In this document: positions 26,322 to 35,283 of the stretch, piece by piece
Layout of the letters: each line of letters begins with the position of its first letter
Numbering within the stretch: position 1 is the first letter of the stretch
Origin: Candidatus Poribacteria bacterium
GTDB lineage: Bacteria; Poribacteria; WGA-4E; JAJDTR01
Assembly (NCBI GenBank): GCA_028820655.1
Contig: JAPPIK010000004.1
Span: forward strand, 62,001-126,000
Direction of reading: 5' to 3'
Length of the DNA stretch: 64,000 nt
Program-made: the position numbers and the translations under genes
The notes under the pieces: model-generated
Databases searched by the model: none
The model's input: only the letters and a program-made list of their open reading frames with translations
What the model was told of the DNA's origin: nothing

Positions 26322-26380
26322 TCCTAGCGCCTGAGTCCTACAATCCATCAACATTACAACACAGTCGGAGGTACCAAACA

Positions 26381-26938
26381 ATGCCACAAAAACGAATCTA
26401 CAAAAACCCGTACCACCAAACACAATCCGAACTCGCAGAATGGCTGGTGATGTTTGCCCATGACTTTAGCGCCTCCCAAGTCGCTGCTGCCGTTGTCGAG
26501 CGATATCCGGAGCGAACAACCGGCGATCCGAAGGCCGATCGTCGGCACGCGAAGGAAGCCATCTGCACCGTCAATCCGAACGACAACCGCTACAATTCCG
26601 AGAAGTGGAACAAGCAATTTGGGCTAACGCAGGCTAATTACCTGCGCGAACTGGAATCGTCTCACCGCCAGCTCGCGACCAAGGCGCTGACTGCGTTGAA
26701 CGCCGTTTACGACGTTCTAGAACCGGCAATACCTGATCTTAGCCCAAAAGAGCAGGTGACGCTTCTTCCCAAAGCCGTTCTCACGCTGAACCAAGCTGCC
26801 GCTAACGTCAGTATTCCGGTGGCTTCAACCGAGCAAGGCGGTCGAGACGAAGGTAGCGACTTCACTGACCCCTTTGATGAGGAGGAAGAGTTGAAACGCC
26901 TAACTCAAATGTACGCCTTGGACGACCCGGCGCTTTGA
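26381..26938 (+). CDS. Hypothetical protein at the right edge of the defence island
   Basis: The 185-residue protein starts at ATG 26381, preceded by GGAGGT with good spacing; the longer upstream frame has no such site and overlaps the promoter. Residues 20-60 (LVMFAHDFSASQVAAAVVER) could form a helix-turn-helix, and the C-terminal 35 residues are very acidic (DPFDEEEELKRL). It vaguely recalls small terminase-like or DNA-binding proteins but I cannot assign a family. There is no phage gene nearby. Confidence 0.6.
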   Translation: MPQKRIYKNPYHQTQSELAEWLVMFAHDFSASQVAAAVVERYPERTTGDPKADRRHAKEAICTVNPNDNRYNSEKWNKQFGLTQANYLRELESSHRQLATKALTALNAVYDVLEPAIPDLSPKEQVTLLPKAVLTLNQAAANVSIPVASTEQGGRDEGSDFTDPFDEEEELKRLTQMYALDDPAL

Positions 26939-27043
26939 TCTGACATGCATGAGGAAGGGAGTGAATCGGGTGAGTTGATGTAGAACTCTAAACTTGCCCA
27001 GACCAATACGTAAGGCAATCTGGCACTTGATCACCAGTAAAAG

Positions 27044-29851
27044 CTAATTCCTCCCGAGTCGGCTAGTATCCCAAACTCGGATGACGCCGGCCAAGCTGCC
27101 GGCGATTAGTCTTTTGCCGTCACGGCCGAAAGTGATTGAATTAACGTCGAATTGGCATCCCTCAAGGGTTGTTATTTCTTCGAATGTTCTAAGATTCCAC
27201 AACCGAATATTTACACCATCGCCAGTCGCGAGAAAACGTCCGCTTGGGCAGAAAGCGAGTGTATTGGCATAAGCCTCCTGTTTTAATGTCCCGATCAACT
27301 TGCGTTCGGTTACGTTCCACACATGAATCTCCCCGCGAGTTGCTGCAGCGGCAAGGATTTTCCCGTTAGGGCCAATGCCGGACGCGACAGCGAATATGTC
27401 GCCCGTCCGTTGTGCGAAGATCTCTCGTCGTTTCGTCACGTCCCACAAGCGAAATTTCTTGTCAAATCCTCCCGAGGCCAATGACTTTCCGTCCGGACTG
27501 AAAGCCAATGATTGAATGCTAATGGCATATGAGGCACCTGGACCCACCTCTCCCAACACCGCGGCCTCCGTTTTCTGAAGCGTATCCCAGAGTCGTATGC
27601 CGGTGTCTTCAGTACATGCGAGAATGCTCCCGTCGCGGTTAAACGCAAGCGATCTCACATCCGCAAAGTGTTTAAATACTGACACCTGTTTTCTCCCTCG
27701 AACGTCCCATAGCCGCACCCGGTTTTTCGCACTCGTAGCTAGAAAATCTCCATCGGGACTGAATATTACGCATTCCACCATCGCATCGTCGCTCCGTAGG
27801 ACACCGGCCTGTTCGCCGGTTTGCATATCCCAAAAGGTAACCGAGCCATCTTGATGCCCCGACGCGAGGTGTTTGCCGTCTGGGCTGAGCGATACCGATT
27901 CAACCGAGGCTTTGTGATGTTGTGCCGCGGCAATTTGCGTGCGCCTCTCCACATCCCATAGCCGAATCGTCATGTCCCCGCCCTTATGTCTATTTGCATC
28001 CACGTCCACGTACCGGCTACTCAGGGAGGCTAATGTCTTTCCATCTGGGTGAAAATCAAGAGACGACACGCTTCCGGCATTGGTCTCCAATACCCCAATT
28101 CTCTCCCAAGTTCGAGAGTTCCACAACCGGATTTGACCATCCTCCCAGCCCGTCGCGAAAACTGCACCATCCGGGCTGAAAGCAACGATGGAAGGGTGTT
28201 CTCCCCCTATTTCATTCCCGTCATGGATAAGTCGAATAGTTTTTGTTTGCGTGGCTACATCCCAAATGCTAACCACGCCTTCGCCCGCGCGCACTGACGC
28301 AAGGGTTTTTCCATTCGGACTAATTGCCATGGAACTAACCGTACCGTGGAATATAACAGCTTGCCCTGCATGTTCACGTACGTCTTCAAATGACCCCACG
28401 AGATCACCTGATTGAACCTCCCATAGTCTTATAGAGCGTTTAAGACCGCCTGAAGCCAACAATCTCTGATCAGGACTGAACGCTAACGTATCCGGATTTT
28501 CGCGAATTCCTAGTGTGTCGAGTGGCACCCGTTGTCCTTCGATAAGCCAAGTAACTACATCGCCATTTACGTAACCTACCTCAAGGTTTTCCCCATTGGG
28601 CGCGAACATAAGGGAGGATACTCCACGTCGCGGACCGTTGCCGGTTGATGAGTCCGGAAAGGAGTGTAGGACGATTCCAATTTGTTTCAGTGTTGATAGA
28701 TTCCATAAATAAACAGTCTCGTTTGCTTGATGACCTGACGCCAATTTTTGTCCGTCCGGACTAAATGCTATCACACTCGCGCCCCGTGTTAACATCCCGA
28801 CTTCCGCCAGCGTTTCGGCATCGTAGAGCCAGATGCCGATTGCCCCCGCGGCGGCAATCAACTTGCCATCGGGAGAATACACTATTTCGAAGATTGCACC
28901 GTTGCCTAGGCGAGCGACTGGTTGGTTTTGAGTGCCGGTTTCTGCTTCAGTGTCAATATCGGCGGCCTGAGTTCCACTGGTCCGGGGGAAATACCTCCCC
29001 AGATCATTCTTGCCATCGCCGCTTGATACAACCGACGTGTTCTTAAGCATAACCACATCCACCGGTATCGCTCCGAAATTCATGACTTCAGTTTCGCTTG
29101 GTATAGGCGCTCCGACCAATTTACCAATCGCGGGAATTTGATTGAAAGGAGCAATCACGCATAACATTGAAAACGTCAATAGGCTGACTACGCCAATCCC
29201 TATGGGAATGACAGGCGCCTGCGGATTCGCCTGAATCTGCGTTCGGCGAATTATCTCTACGATGTTAATCGTGAAAGCGGAATGAAGCTTGTTTCCGTCA
29301 AAACTATCATGCATTGTCGTCAACATCTCCTTCCTCAGTGTAGCGCGGGCGCGGTTGAGCCGCATGGCAATCGCATGAGGAGAGACTCCAAGAAACTGTG
29401 CAATCTCTTTGCAACTCAATCCTCCCAAGTAATGAAGGCTCAAGACCTGCCGGTGTATCTCGGGCAACTCGGACAAAGCGTCCCGGAGCGTTTGATGGAG
29501 TGCCTCCTCGTGATGCGAGTCGATTGAAATCTCGTCAAACCGCTCTTTCGCTTGGTCGGAAATATACTCTCCATCGGGTCGGCTCGCCTTGAAGCGCAAG
29601 AAATCTTTGCACGAATTGGAAGTGATCGCGTAAAGCCATGACAGAAACCTGTCCCACCGTTTCAGCGTGCGAAGCTTCCGATACGCCTTGAGAAACACCT
29701 CTTGCGTTATGTCCTGCGCGTCGTGAAAATCGCCGATCTTGGCGTAAGCCAGCGCGTAGACGCTCCCTTTGTATTTGTCCACGAGCAAGCCAAACGCGGC
29801 GGCGTCCCCATCAAGGCATTTCTGAATGATATGACCGTCTTCCGTTCGCAT
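27044..29851 (-). CDS. ECF sigma factor fused to a membrane segment and WD40 propellers
   Basis: The 935-residue protein begins with a complete ECF sigma factor (1-190): FGLLVDKYKGSVYALAYAKI, DAQDITQEVFLKAYRKL, then LSELPEIHRQVLSLHYLGG with a helix-turn-helix region 4. A single membrane segment follows (about residues 217-238, VIPIGIGVVSLLTFSMLCVI). About 650 residues then contain 14 recognisable WD40 units (SPDGK-x-LASG...IRLWD), enough for two seven-bladed propellers. The propellers would lie outside the cytoplasm if the segment spans the membrane. A sigma factor tethered to its own sensor is known from planctomycete-like bacteria; regulation by release or conformational change is inference. 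Confidence 0.92.
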   Translation of the reverse strand: MRTEDGHIIQKCLDGDAAAFGLLVDKYKGSVYALAYAKIGDFHDAQDITQEVFLKAYRKLRTLKRWDRFLSWLYAITSNSCKDFLRFKASRPDGEYISDQAKERFDEISIDSHHEEALHQTLRDALSELPEIHRQVLSLHYLGGLSCKEIAQFLGVSPHAIAMRLNRARATLRKEMLTTMHDSFDGNKLHSAFTINIVEIIRRTQIQANPQAPVIPIGIGVVSLLTFSMLCVIAPFNQIPAIGKLVGAPIPSETEVMNFGAIPVDVVMLKNTSVVSSGDGKNDLGRYFPRTSGTQAADIDTEAETGTQNQPVARLGNGAIFEIVYSPDGKLIAAAGAIGIWLYDAETLAEVGMLTRGASVIAFSPDGQKLASGHQANETVYLWNLSTLKQIGIVLHSFPDSSTGNGPRRGVSSLMFAPNGENLEVGYVNGDVVTWLIEGQRVPLDTLGIRENPDTLAFSPDQRLLASGGLKRSIRLWEVQSGDLVGSFEDVREHAGQAVIFHGTVSSMAISPNGKTLASVRAGEGVVSIWDVATQTKTIRLIHDGNEIGGEHPSIVAFSPDGAVFATGWEDGQIRLWNSRTWERIGVLETNAGSVSSLDFHPDGKTLASLSSRYVDVDANRHKGGDMTIRLWDVERRTQIAAAQHHKASVESVSLSPDGKHLASGHQDGSVTFWDMQTGEQAGVLRSDDAMVECVIFSPDGDFLATSAKNRVRLWDVRGRKQVSVFKHFADVRSLAFNRDGSILACTEDTGIRLWDTLQKTEAAVLGEVGPGASYAISIQSLAFSPDGKSLASGGFDKKFRLWDVTKRREIFAQRTGDIFAVASGIGPNGKILAAAATRGEIHVWNVTERKLIGTLKQEAYANTLAFCPSGRFLATGDGVNIRLWNLRTFEEITTLEGCQFDVNSITFGRDGKRLIAGSLAGVIRVWDTSRLGRN

Positions 29852-30039
29852 GGATTTCTACCTCTGCCATAGCCGTTTGAATGTAAGACGCACCTCATCG
29901 CCCAAATGTCACACGCGAAGTAACATTTTATGTCATTTTATAAGATTGATACTGAATAAGGAGGGAGTATTGGGAAAGAGGAATCTCTACGTCAGCGGTC
30001 AAGCATTGGAAGGATTAAAACTCGCTACGAAGAGCCAAC

Positions 30040-30062
30040 TGTAGGAGCAAACTTCGCTTTAG
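30040..30062. repeat. REP-like element
   Basis: TGTAGGAGCAAACTTCGCTT has the GTAG tetranucleotide followed by a short imperfect palindrome (AGC...GCT), as in RAYT-type REPs. It is a single copy and therefore weak evidence. Confidence 0.3.
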
Positions 30063-30092
30063 AATATGGAAGTCGAAGTCAGAAGTTGACCC

Positions 30093-31205
30093 CTATTCTG
30101 CAACGAAAGATAAAATCGTGGCGGCTTCCATAGCGTCCCAGTCTACTTCCAATCCGAGTCCCGGGCCTGCGGGGGCATAGGCGTAACCGTCGGCTTGCGT
30201 GCGAATCACGTCTTTCATACCGTACTCATACGGTTCAACCGGTACCGACTGCTCAAAGTAGCTGCAGTTGTCGTGTGCCAGCATGAGATGTAGGTTGGCT
30301 GCAGAGACAAGGCTATAACCCCACGACATGATTTCGCACTTCATACCAGCCGCTTCGGTGAGGGCAATCGCTTTGTTGGTCTGAGTAATTCCGCCCATCA
30401 TCGCGGCGTCGGTCCGTGCCCGTCCCCACGCTTTTGAACGGATGGCTTCGCCAAACGTATGTAAGTCCTGGAACCAATTCCCGGAGGGGATGATGGGAAT
30501 CGTCACGCGGCTGGTTAACTCCCTATACCCGTCAAGGTCCGAGTCGTGCAGCGGCGCTTCAAACCACGCGAAGCCCATCGCCTCTAACTCTTGGGCGACC
30601 TGCAGCGCCCCGTCGCGGTCATAGTTATTCTCCGCGTCAAGCATAAAGGCGACATCGTTGTCCGGGTACTGTTTGCGAACGGCGCGCGCGAGTTCAAGAT
30701 CGAGTTCGGGGATGCACCATGTGTGAAACTTGATTGCTTTGAACCCTTGAGAGATCAGCGCTTCGGCATTCTTCAGATAGGATTCGACGTCTTCAAAAAG
30801 CGGCGTGCTTGCATAAGCGGGGATGGATTCTCTCGCGCCTCCCAGCAAGCGGTAAATCGGCATATTTGCCGCTTTACCCGCGAGATCCCACAGCGCGATG
30901 TCTATGGCGGCAAGGGACTGGGGCGGAAGAGGGAACACACGTGGCCGGATTTCATGCCAGATGAATTCACGTAGCAGCGGATCTTTGCCCACCAAAATCG
31001 GCGCCAGATGGCGTATCGATTCAGCAGTGTATCGTTCGAAATCGTATGATGTCGCATTCCAGACGCCACCGACTCCCTCTACACCCTCATCCGTGTAGAT
31101 TCTGACGATGGTGTTCGTCGAGTATTGATCCGGCAGGTCATCGGACCATGTAAATCGGTCAACCGGCGGCGCCACGGCGCGCACTTCAACTTTGGTGATT
31201 TTCAT
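30093..31205 (-). CDS. Mandelate racemase/muconate lactonizing (enolase superfamily) enzyme
   Basis: The 370-residue protein has the capping domain (1-125) and the barrel of the enolase superfamily. It would act on a sugar acid or similar carboxylate by abstracting the proton next to the carboxylate. K159-F-H161 sits in the place of the KxK catalytic motif; Asp190 and Glu216 are metal ligands and Asp266 follows. The third metal position reads SGN (Asn243) where Glu is usual. AGGAAAG precedes the ATG. The Ldh2, SMP-30 and PhyH genes upstream on the same strand suggest a catabolic group. Confidence 0.9.
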   Translation of the reverse strand: MKITKVEVRAVAPPVDRFTWSDDLPDQYSTNTIVRIYTDEGVEGVGGVWNATSYDFERYTAESIRHLAPILVGKDPLLREFIWHEIRPRVFPLPPQSLAAIDIALWDLAGKAANMPIYRLLGGARESIPAYASTPLFEDVESYLKNAEALISQGFKAIKFHTWCIPELDLELARAVRKQYPDNDVAFMLDAENNYDRDGALQVAQELEAMGFAWFEAPLHDSDLDGYRELTSRVTIPIIPSGNWFQDLHTFGEAIRSKAWGRARTDAAMMGGITQTNKAIALTEAAGMKCEIMSWGYSLVSAANLHLMLAHDNCSYFEQSVPVEPYEYGMKDVIRTQADGYAYAPAGPGLGLEVDWDAMEAATILSFVAE

Positions 31206-31789
31206 CGGTGGTCTTTCCTGGGAATAGGTTCACCCGGTATGTGTCGACTTTATTTGAGCAAATCTCGCAGTTGACCCATTCGCTGTTTCTCAGATAAGGT
31301 GCAGTTCGGCAAACCCTATCTCGGTGGACTGTGACAGTTGTAGGGTGGGCACTGCCCACCAGCCTTTGAAGCCCCGGAGGAGCGGCAGGTATGCGACAAA
31401 TAACAATAACACACGAATAAAGATTCTTACAATTAACCCAAAATGGCTCTGCTGGCGATTAATCAAACATACTTTAAGGCAGTCAAACATACCGCTCCGC
31501 TGGAACGAAACCATTGTGGCAGGCCTATACTTCTTTAGATTACGGTTGGTTATGTCATGCACTCCAGCGGATTGCTATGTGCGTAGCCATGAATTTCTAA
31601 TTTATTCCGCTCCAGCGGAGCGGCATGCAAATATCCTCGAAAAATGGTATAGTCACCAACGGATCTAAGGGTGTCTTTGAAAGAATATGTCACACACCCG
31701 TTAAACCATTCGGTGCTTACGTCATTAGCGATTGCCGTGCATTCGCGCTCGACATCAATAAACCAGACAGCTATCTAATGTCTATTGAT
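31206..31789. other. Intergenic stretch with dispersed repeats (cluster B)
   Basis: No gene is supported. Besides the REP at 31339 it holds three diverged copies of the CACTCCAGCGGAGTG family: an inverted CCGCTCCGCTGGAACG at 31492-31507, CACTCCAGCGGATTGCTATGT at 31560, and CCGCTCCAGCGGAGCGG at 31607-31623. Confidence 0.6.
31339..31360. repeat. REP element with perfect stem
   Basis: GTAG is followed by GGTGGGCA-CT-GCCCACC, an almost perfect hairpin. GTAG plus stem is the standard form of a RAYT-recognised REP. Confidence 0.6.
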
Positions 31790-32821
31790 CTAGGCGCTTG
31801 CCCTCAGTTCATCAAGGATTTCAGTGATGTTCTCCCATGTCCTGTCTTCAACGAAGATGCCTCCCTTCATCCTACGTTCTTTTTCGCGATTCTCGGGTTC
31901 TCCGGGTATGAGCACCTCTGTAAATCCTGGGGCTGGGCGGCTGGATTTGACGTAATCCAAGAATTGCCTCACCTCGGCTTCAAATTGCTGTCGTCCGACA
32001 AACGCCTCCGGATTGATTGCCAAAATGAAAGTAGCATTGCCCCACCGATCGGCATCCGAACGGCTGCACCCTCCTCCGCTTAGTGCACCTGAAAGAATGT
32101 CCACTATAAGACCGAGCGCAAATCCTTTATGTCCGCCCACGGGAATCAGGCTGCCTGGCGGCGGTCCATTAAGCGCATTCGCGTCCGTCGTTGACCGTCC
32201 TTCGCTGTCCACAATCCAACCATCGGGAACAGGCTCGCCTCGCAAGGCTTTGACCGCCACTTTTCCGGCCGCGACAACAGTCGGTGAAATATCAATCATT
32301 AGCACGCCATCGGAAGCCGGCACCGCGTAGGACATCGGATTCACCGAAAGCCGACGCTCCAGACCGCCCCAAGGCGCCACTCCTTGAGCGCCGCCATGTC
32401 CGTTCACTGTCACGAATCCGACGAGTCCCTGATCGGCGATCATCTCGGTATACTCGCCGAGACGACCGATATGGCTGCAATGTCGCAGGCTTACCGCCGA
32501 AAGCGCCCCCTGTTTCGCCTTTTCGATTGCCAACTGCGTAGCTCGCCAGCCCATCAGTTGACCGACCCCCCAATTGCCGTCGAGTACCGCATGGGTGGGA
32601 CTCTCCGTAACAATCTCCAATTCGGCGCCTAACACAATGTCTCCTCCCCGAATCATGTGCACATAATCGGGGATGACCCGCACGCCGTGCGAATCGTGAC
32701 CGACCAAGTTGCTGCCGACCAAATGGTCTTGAAGCCTCTGCACCTCGTCCACCGTAGCTCCCAAGAGGGAGAACAATTCGTGCACGGTCTGCTTTAATTC
32801 TGTTGAGCCAAAAACGGGCAT
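31790..32821 (-). CDS. Ldh2/malate dehydrogenase family oxidoreductase
   Basis: The 343-residue NAD(P)-dependent enzyme belongs to the MDH2/YlbC-type family, which reduces or oxidises 2-oxo/2-hydroxy acids. Diagnostic segments are VGHDSHGV (His pair near 41-45), SLRHCSHIGRLGEY and NPMSYAVPASDGVLMIDIS. The C-terminal cofactor loop GGHKGFALGLIVDILSGALSG is intact. GGAGGTGG precedes the ATG. Its place among sugar-acid-type genes fits oxidation of a hydroxy acid; the substrate is not known. Confidence 0.92.
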   Translation of the reverse strand: MPVFGSTELKQTVHELFSLLGATVDEVQRLQDHLVGSNLVGHDSHGVRVIPDYVHMIRGGDIVLGAELEIVTESPTHAVLDGNWGVGQLMGWRATQLAIEKAKQGALSAVSLRHCSHIGRLGEYTEMIADQGLVGFVTVNGHGGAQGVAPWGGLERRLSVNPMSYAVPASDGVLMIDISPTVVAAGKVAVKALRGEPVPDGWIVDSEGRSTTDANALNGPPPGSLIPVGGHKGFALGLIVDILSGALSGGGCSRSDADRWGNATFILAINPEAFVGRQQFEAEVRQFLDYVKSSRPAPGFTEVLIPGEPENREKERRMKGGIFVEDRTWENITEILDELRASA

Positions 32822-32889
32822 AGGTAGTTTCCACCTCCGTGATTATCGTATCACTATGAGATCCATCTTAAAGAATCGGGGACAAATTC

Positions 32890-33951
32890 CTATTCTGTGG
32901 GTAGATGATAGCCGTCTTTCATAACTTGAATCCGGTAAAGGGAGTTGCCTGCCGTGACGTACAAAGTCTTGCGCGCATCGCCTCTGCCAAACGCCACATT
33001 CGTTGGCACTACTTCGGTCGGAATGCGAACCAGTTCTTTCCCGCCCGGGGAATAGACATTTATACCCGGACGCGTTACATCGCGCACTGCGACGTAAAGA
33101 TTTCCGTCAACATCAACCACCAATCCGTCCGGTCCATCCTCCGGGTAGTAATCAACCAGCACTTCCCTAAATGCCGCAGTTCCGTCTTCTGCAAGGTCAT
33201 ACGCCAGTAGCGCCATTCGTCCCTTGTGCGTGAGAGCGCCGGTACGCAGCCTATCAAAACCGACCGCGCCATTGTCATTACTGACAACGTAAAGCGTTTT
33301 CTGGTCAGGCGACACTGCCACGCCGTTTGGCTTTCCCGCATCCGTGATAATTCGATGGATCGAACCATCCGGATCGATTCGATACACACCCATCACCGGT
33401 TGATCGACCGGTTCATGTCCGAGGTAGCGTGGATCACTGAAGTAGATGCGTCCCTTCTCATCGATCGTTATGTCGTTCGGCGCATTGAAGGGTCGTCCTT
33501 CGTACAGCCCCGCGATGATCTCGCTCTTGCCCGTCGTCATATCTGTGCGGGTAACTCGCCGTCCGCCATAGTCCGCGCCCTCCGCGACTATCATCCGGCC
33601 CCGAGCATCAAATTTGATGCCGTTGGACATCCCGCTAGGGGAGCGGTAGACAGTGGTTTCGCCGGTGTTGGGATCATATTTCCAGATATGTCCCGCTTGC
33701 ATACCCGACTCATAGGTAAAGGTGATGTCGCTAAAGTAAACCATCCCGGTAAACGAAACGGCGGGACCTTCCGTGAAATGTGCGCCATCGAATAATTTCT
33801 CCAGCTTGGCCTCGGGAGATATGATGCTCGCGTCCCCGCTTGGCGAGGATTCTACCGCGTTCGCCGTCAATACCCCTGCAATCGCTATACTCATCATGAG
33901 AGCTAACATGCCGAAGTAACGATTGGATCGGCGCAGATAATTGACTAACAT
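32890..33951 (-). CDS. Secreted SMP-30/gluconolactonase-like protein
   Basis: The 353-residue protein starts at ATG 33951 (AAGGAAGGAA upstream) and has a signal peptide (YFGMLALMMSIAIAGVLTANA). The rest is a six-bladed SMP-30 propeller: HFTEGPAVSFTG carries the first metal-ligand Glu, followed by SNGIKFDARGRMIVAEG, NAPNDITIDEKGRIYFSDP (Asn and Asp ligands) and PDGLVVDVDGNLYVA. Family members hydrolyse sugar lactones; with a signal peptide it should work in the periplasm. A second, cytoplasmic homologue is at 49736. Confidence 0.9.
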   Translation of the reverse strand: MLVNYLRRSNRYFGMLALMMSIAIAGVLTANAVESSPSGDASIISPEAKLEKLFDGAHFTEGPAVSFTGMVYFSDITFTYESGMQAGHIWKYDPNTGETTVYRSPSGMSNGIKFDARGRMIVAEGADYGGRRVTRTDMTTGKSEIIAGLYEGRPFNAPNDITIDEKGRIYFSDPRYLGHEPVDQPVMGVYRIDPDGSIHRIITDAGKPNGVAVSPDQKTLYVVSNDNGAVGFDRLRTGALTHKGRMALLAYDLAEDGTAAFREVLVDYYPEDGPDGLVVDVDGNLYVAVRDVTRPGINVYSPGGKELVRIPTEVVPTNVAFGRGDARKTLYVTAGNSLYRIQVMKDGYHLPTE

Positions 33952-34079
33952 ATTGTATTCCTTCCTTTCTGTGGTGAAATGACTTTGAAGTGCGCGGATT
34001 CTAGCAGATCGGCTCATGCCTATCAAGGCGAAAGTCTCGGTCTACGCTCGGGCTTGCTCTAGGGAAAAGGTAGGATCGA

Positions 34080-34817
34080 TTATGGCGTTGCGCTCGGCAT
34101 GGAATCAAACCCGAGCAGCCGTGTGAGCACGGGAGTTGCGCGGGAAACAACCTCGTCCGAAGCCAGTTTCAAGTGATCCTGTTGTGGTTTCATGAACGCG
34201 CGGCAAAAGAATCCAAGTAAACCGACGCGGTCACCGTCGGTGTGATTTGCCGATGAACCGTGCCAAAGCGCTCCATTGACAATCAACACTGATCCTTTCG
34301 AGCCGCAAACCTGCACTTCATCATCGTATTTGACGTCGGCTTCCGGTCCACCCTTGAGTCGTAGATGGCTGCCGGGTACGCACCGCGTGGCTCCATTCTC
34401 AAGCGTAAAATCATCAAGTAACCAAACGCTGTTGGCGACGAGCGGAAAACTGGGACGTGGGTCGGGCATTAAGCGCAACGGATAGTCAATGTGCAAATGC
34501 CCATTAGAAGCGCCCGGGCCAATGATGTTCACTGTGAACGAACTTAGCGTACAGTCCTCTCCAAGCAAATATTCCATAGCAGCCAAGATCCGAGGATGCT
34601 GGATTGCCTGTTCAAACGATTCACCTTTATTGACCAAGTTCCATACTCGCTGGGCACAGTCGTCCAGATACATCGATCCGCATCCGGCGGATCTTTCGTC
34701 CGTAGCCAGCGCCAGTGATAACCGGCGAAGTTCGTTGACCTCATCAGCAGAAATCACGTCTCTCAGGACCGTGAATCCTCGTTCATCCAACTGTGTTTTT
34801 TCTGTGTCCGTTAGCAT
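34080..34817 (-). CDS. Phytanoyl-CoA dioxygenase (PhyH) family protein 1
   Basis: The 245-residue Fe(II)/2-oxoglutarate oxygenase has the facial triad His109-x-Asp111 (HLHIDYPL) and a distal His186 (ALWHGSSAN), with Arg197 as probable 2-oxoglutarate anchor. The double-stranded helix core PLVANSVWLLDDFTLENGAT and CVPGSHLRL is typical. The substrate is unknown. It is the shortest of four PhyH proteins in the window and is separated from the other three by the Gfo/Idh gene and a repeat cluster. Confidence 0.9.
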   Translation of the reverse strand: MLTDTEKTQLDERGFTVLRDVISADEVNELRRLSLALATDERSAGCGSMYLDDCAQRVWNLVNKGESFEQAIQHPRILAAMEYLLGEDCTLSSFTVNIIGPGASNGHLHIDYPLRLMPDPRPSFPLVANSVWLLDDFTLENGATRCVPGSHLRLKGGPEADVKYDDEVQVCGSKGSVLIVNGALWHGSSANHTDGDRVGLLGFFCRAFMKPQQDHLKLASDEVVSRATPVLTRLLGFDSMPSATP

Positions 34818-35283
34818 ACATCATCCTTGCAATTAAACAGTCCTGATGGTTGCCTTTCATGTCGAAATCATTACATCCAAGATGGAGAGTCAAAACAACC
34901 TAGCGAAAATCAGTTTAGCAACAGGCATAAGATAAGTCAAGCCTGTAAATGCCGTTGTTGTATAGCGTGGTTCATGCTAGTATAAAGATGCACTATTGAG
35001 GTATCAGTTTAAAAATTATCCTAACGCAAGTTGCCACTGACAAGATTTTAGACATGCACCGTCGGGTATCATTGAGAATAGCCCATTAAGCGTGGAGATC
35101 TTGTACCTCAAACTGTTAGTTTGTGGATCACAAGCACAATCTAGCAGATAAAGGTAGTAATCAACCGCGAGAACAGCGAGTGCGTTAGAAATCCTCTGAG
35201 CTACTAAGGTGGCAACTTGAGTTATACTGATAACGGACCTTAAGTCGCGTAGTGCGTGGAGACATCCCTATCGGAGAAAAACT
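34818..35283. other. Intergenic stretch with repeat copies
   Basis: This divergent region between PhyH 1 and the Gfo/Idh gene holds a decayed copy of the nested hairpin element (35102-35147, with CAAACTGTTAGTTTG) directly followed by a GATC-family copy. No gene is seen. The CGGAGAA before ATG 35284 is the ribosome-binding site of the next gene. Confidence 0.55.
35156..35195. repeat. GATC-flanked dispersed repeat, copy 3 (diverged)
   Basis: AATCAACCGCGAGAACAGCG, then AGTGCG and an AATCCT end, match the family pattern, but the outer GATC palindrome has decayed. Confidence 0.4.

Noticed and set aside
26087-26380. Upstream extension of the 26381 gene
   Set aside because: It crosses a promoter and part of the decayed membrane gene. 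A strong GGAGGT marks ATG 26381.
26381-26938. Phage terminase small subunit
   Set aside because: A helix-turn-helix-like segment and acidic tail are suggestive, but no other phage gene is nearby and the match is not specific.
31324-32083. Two plus-strand frames upstream of and within the Ldh2 gene
   Set aside because: They run through dispersed repeats and antisense to a well-supported gene.
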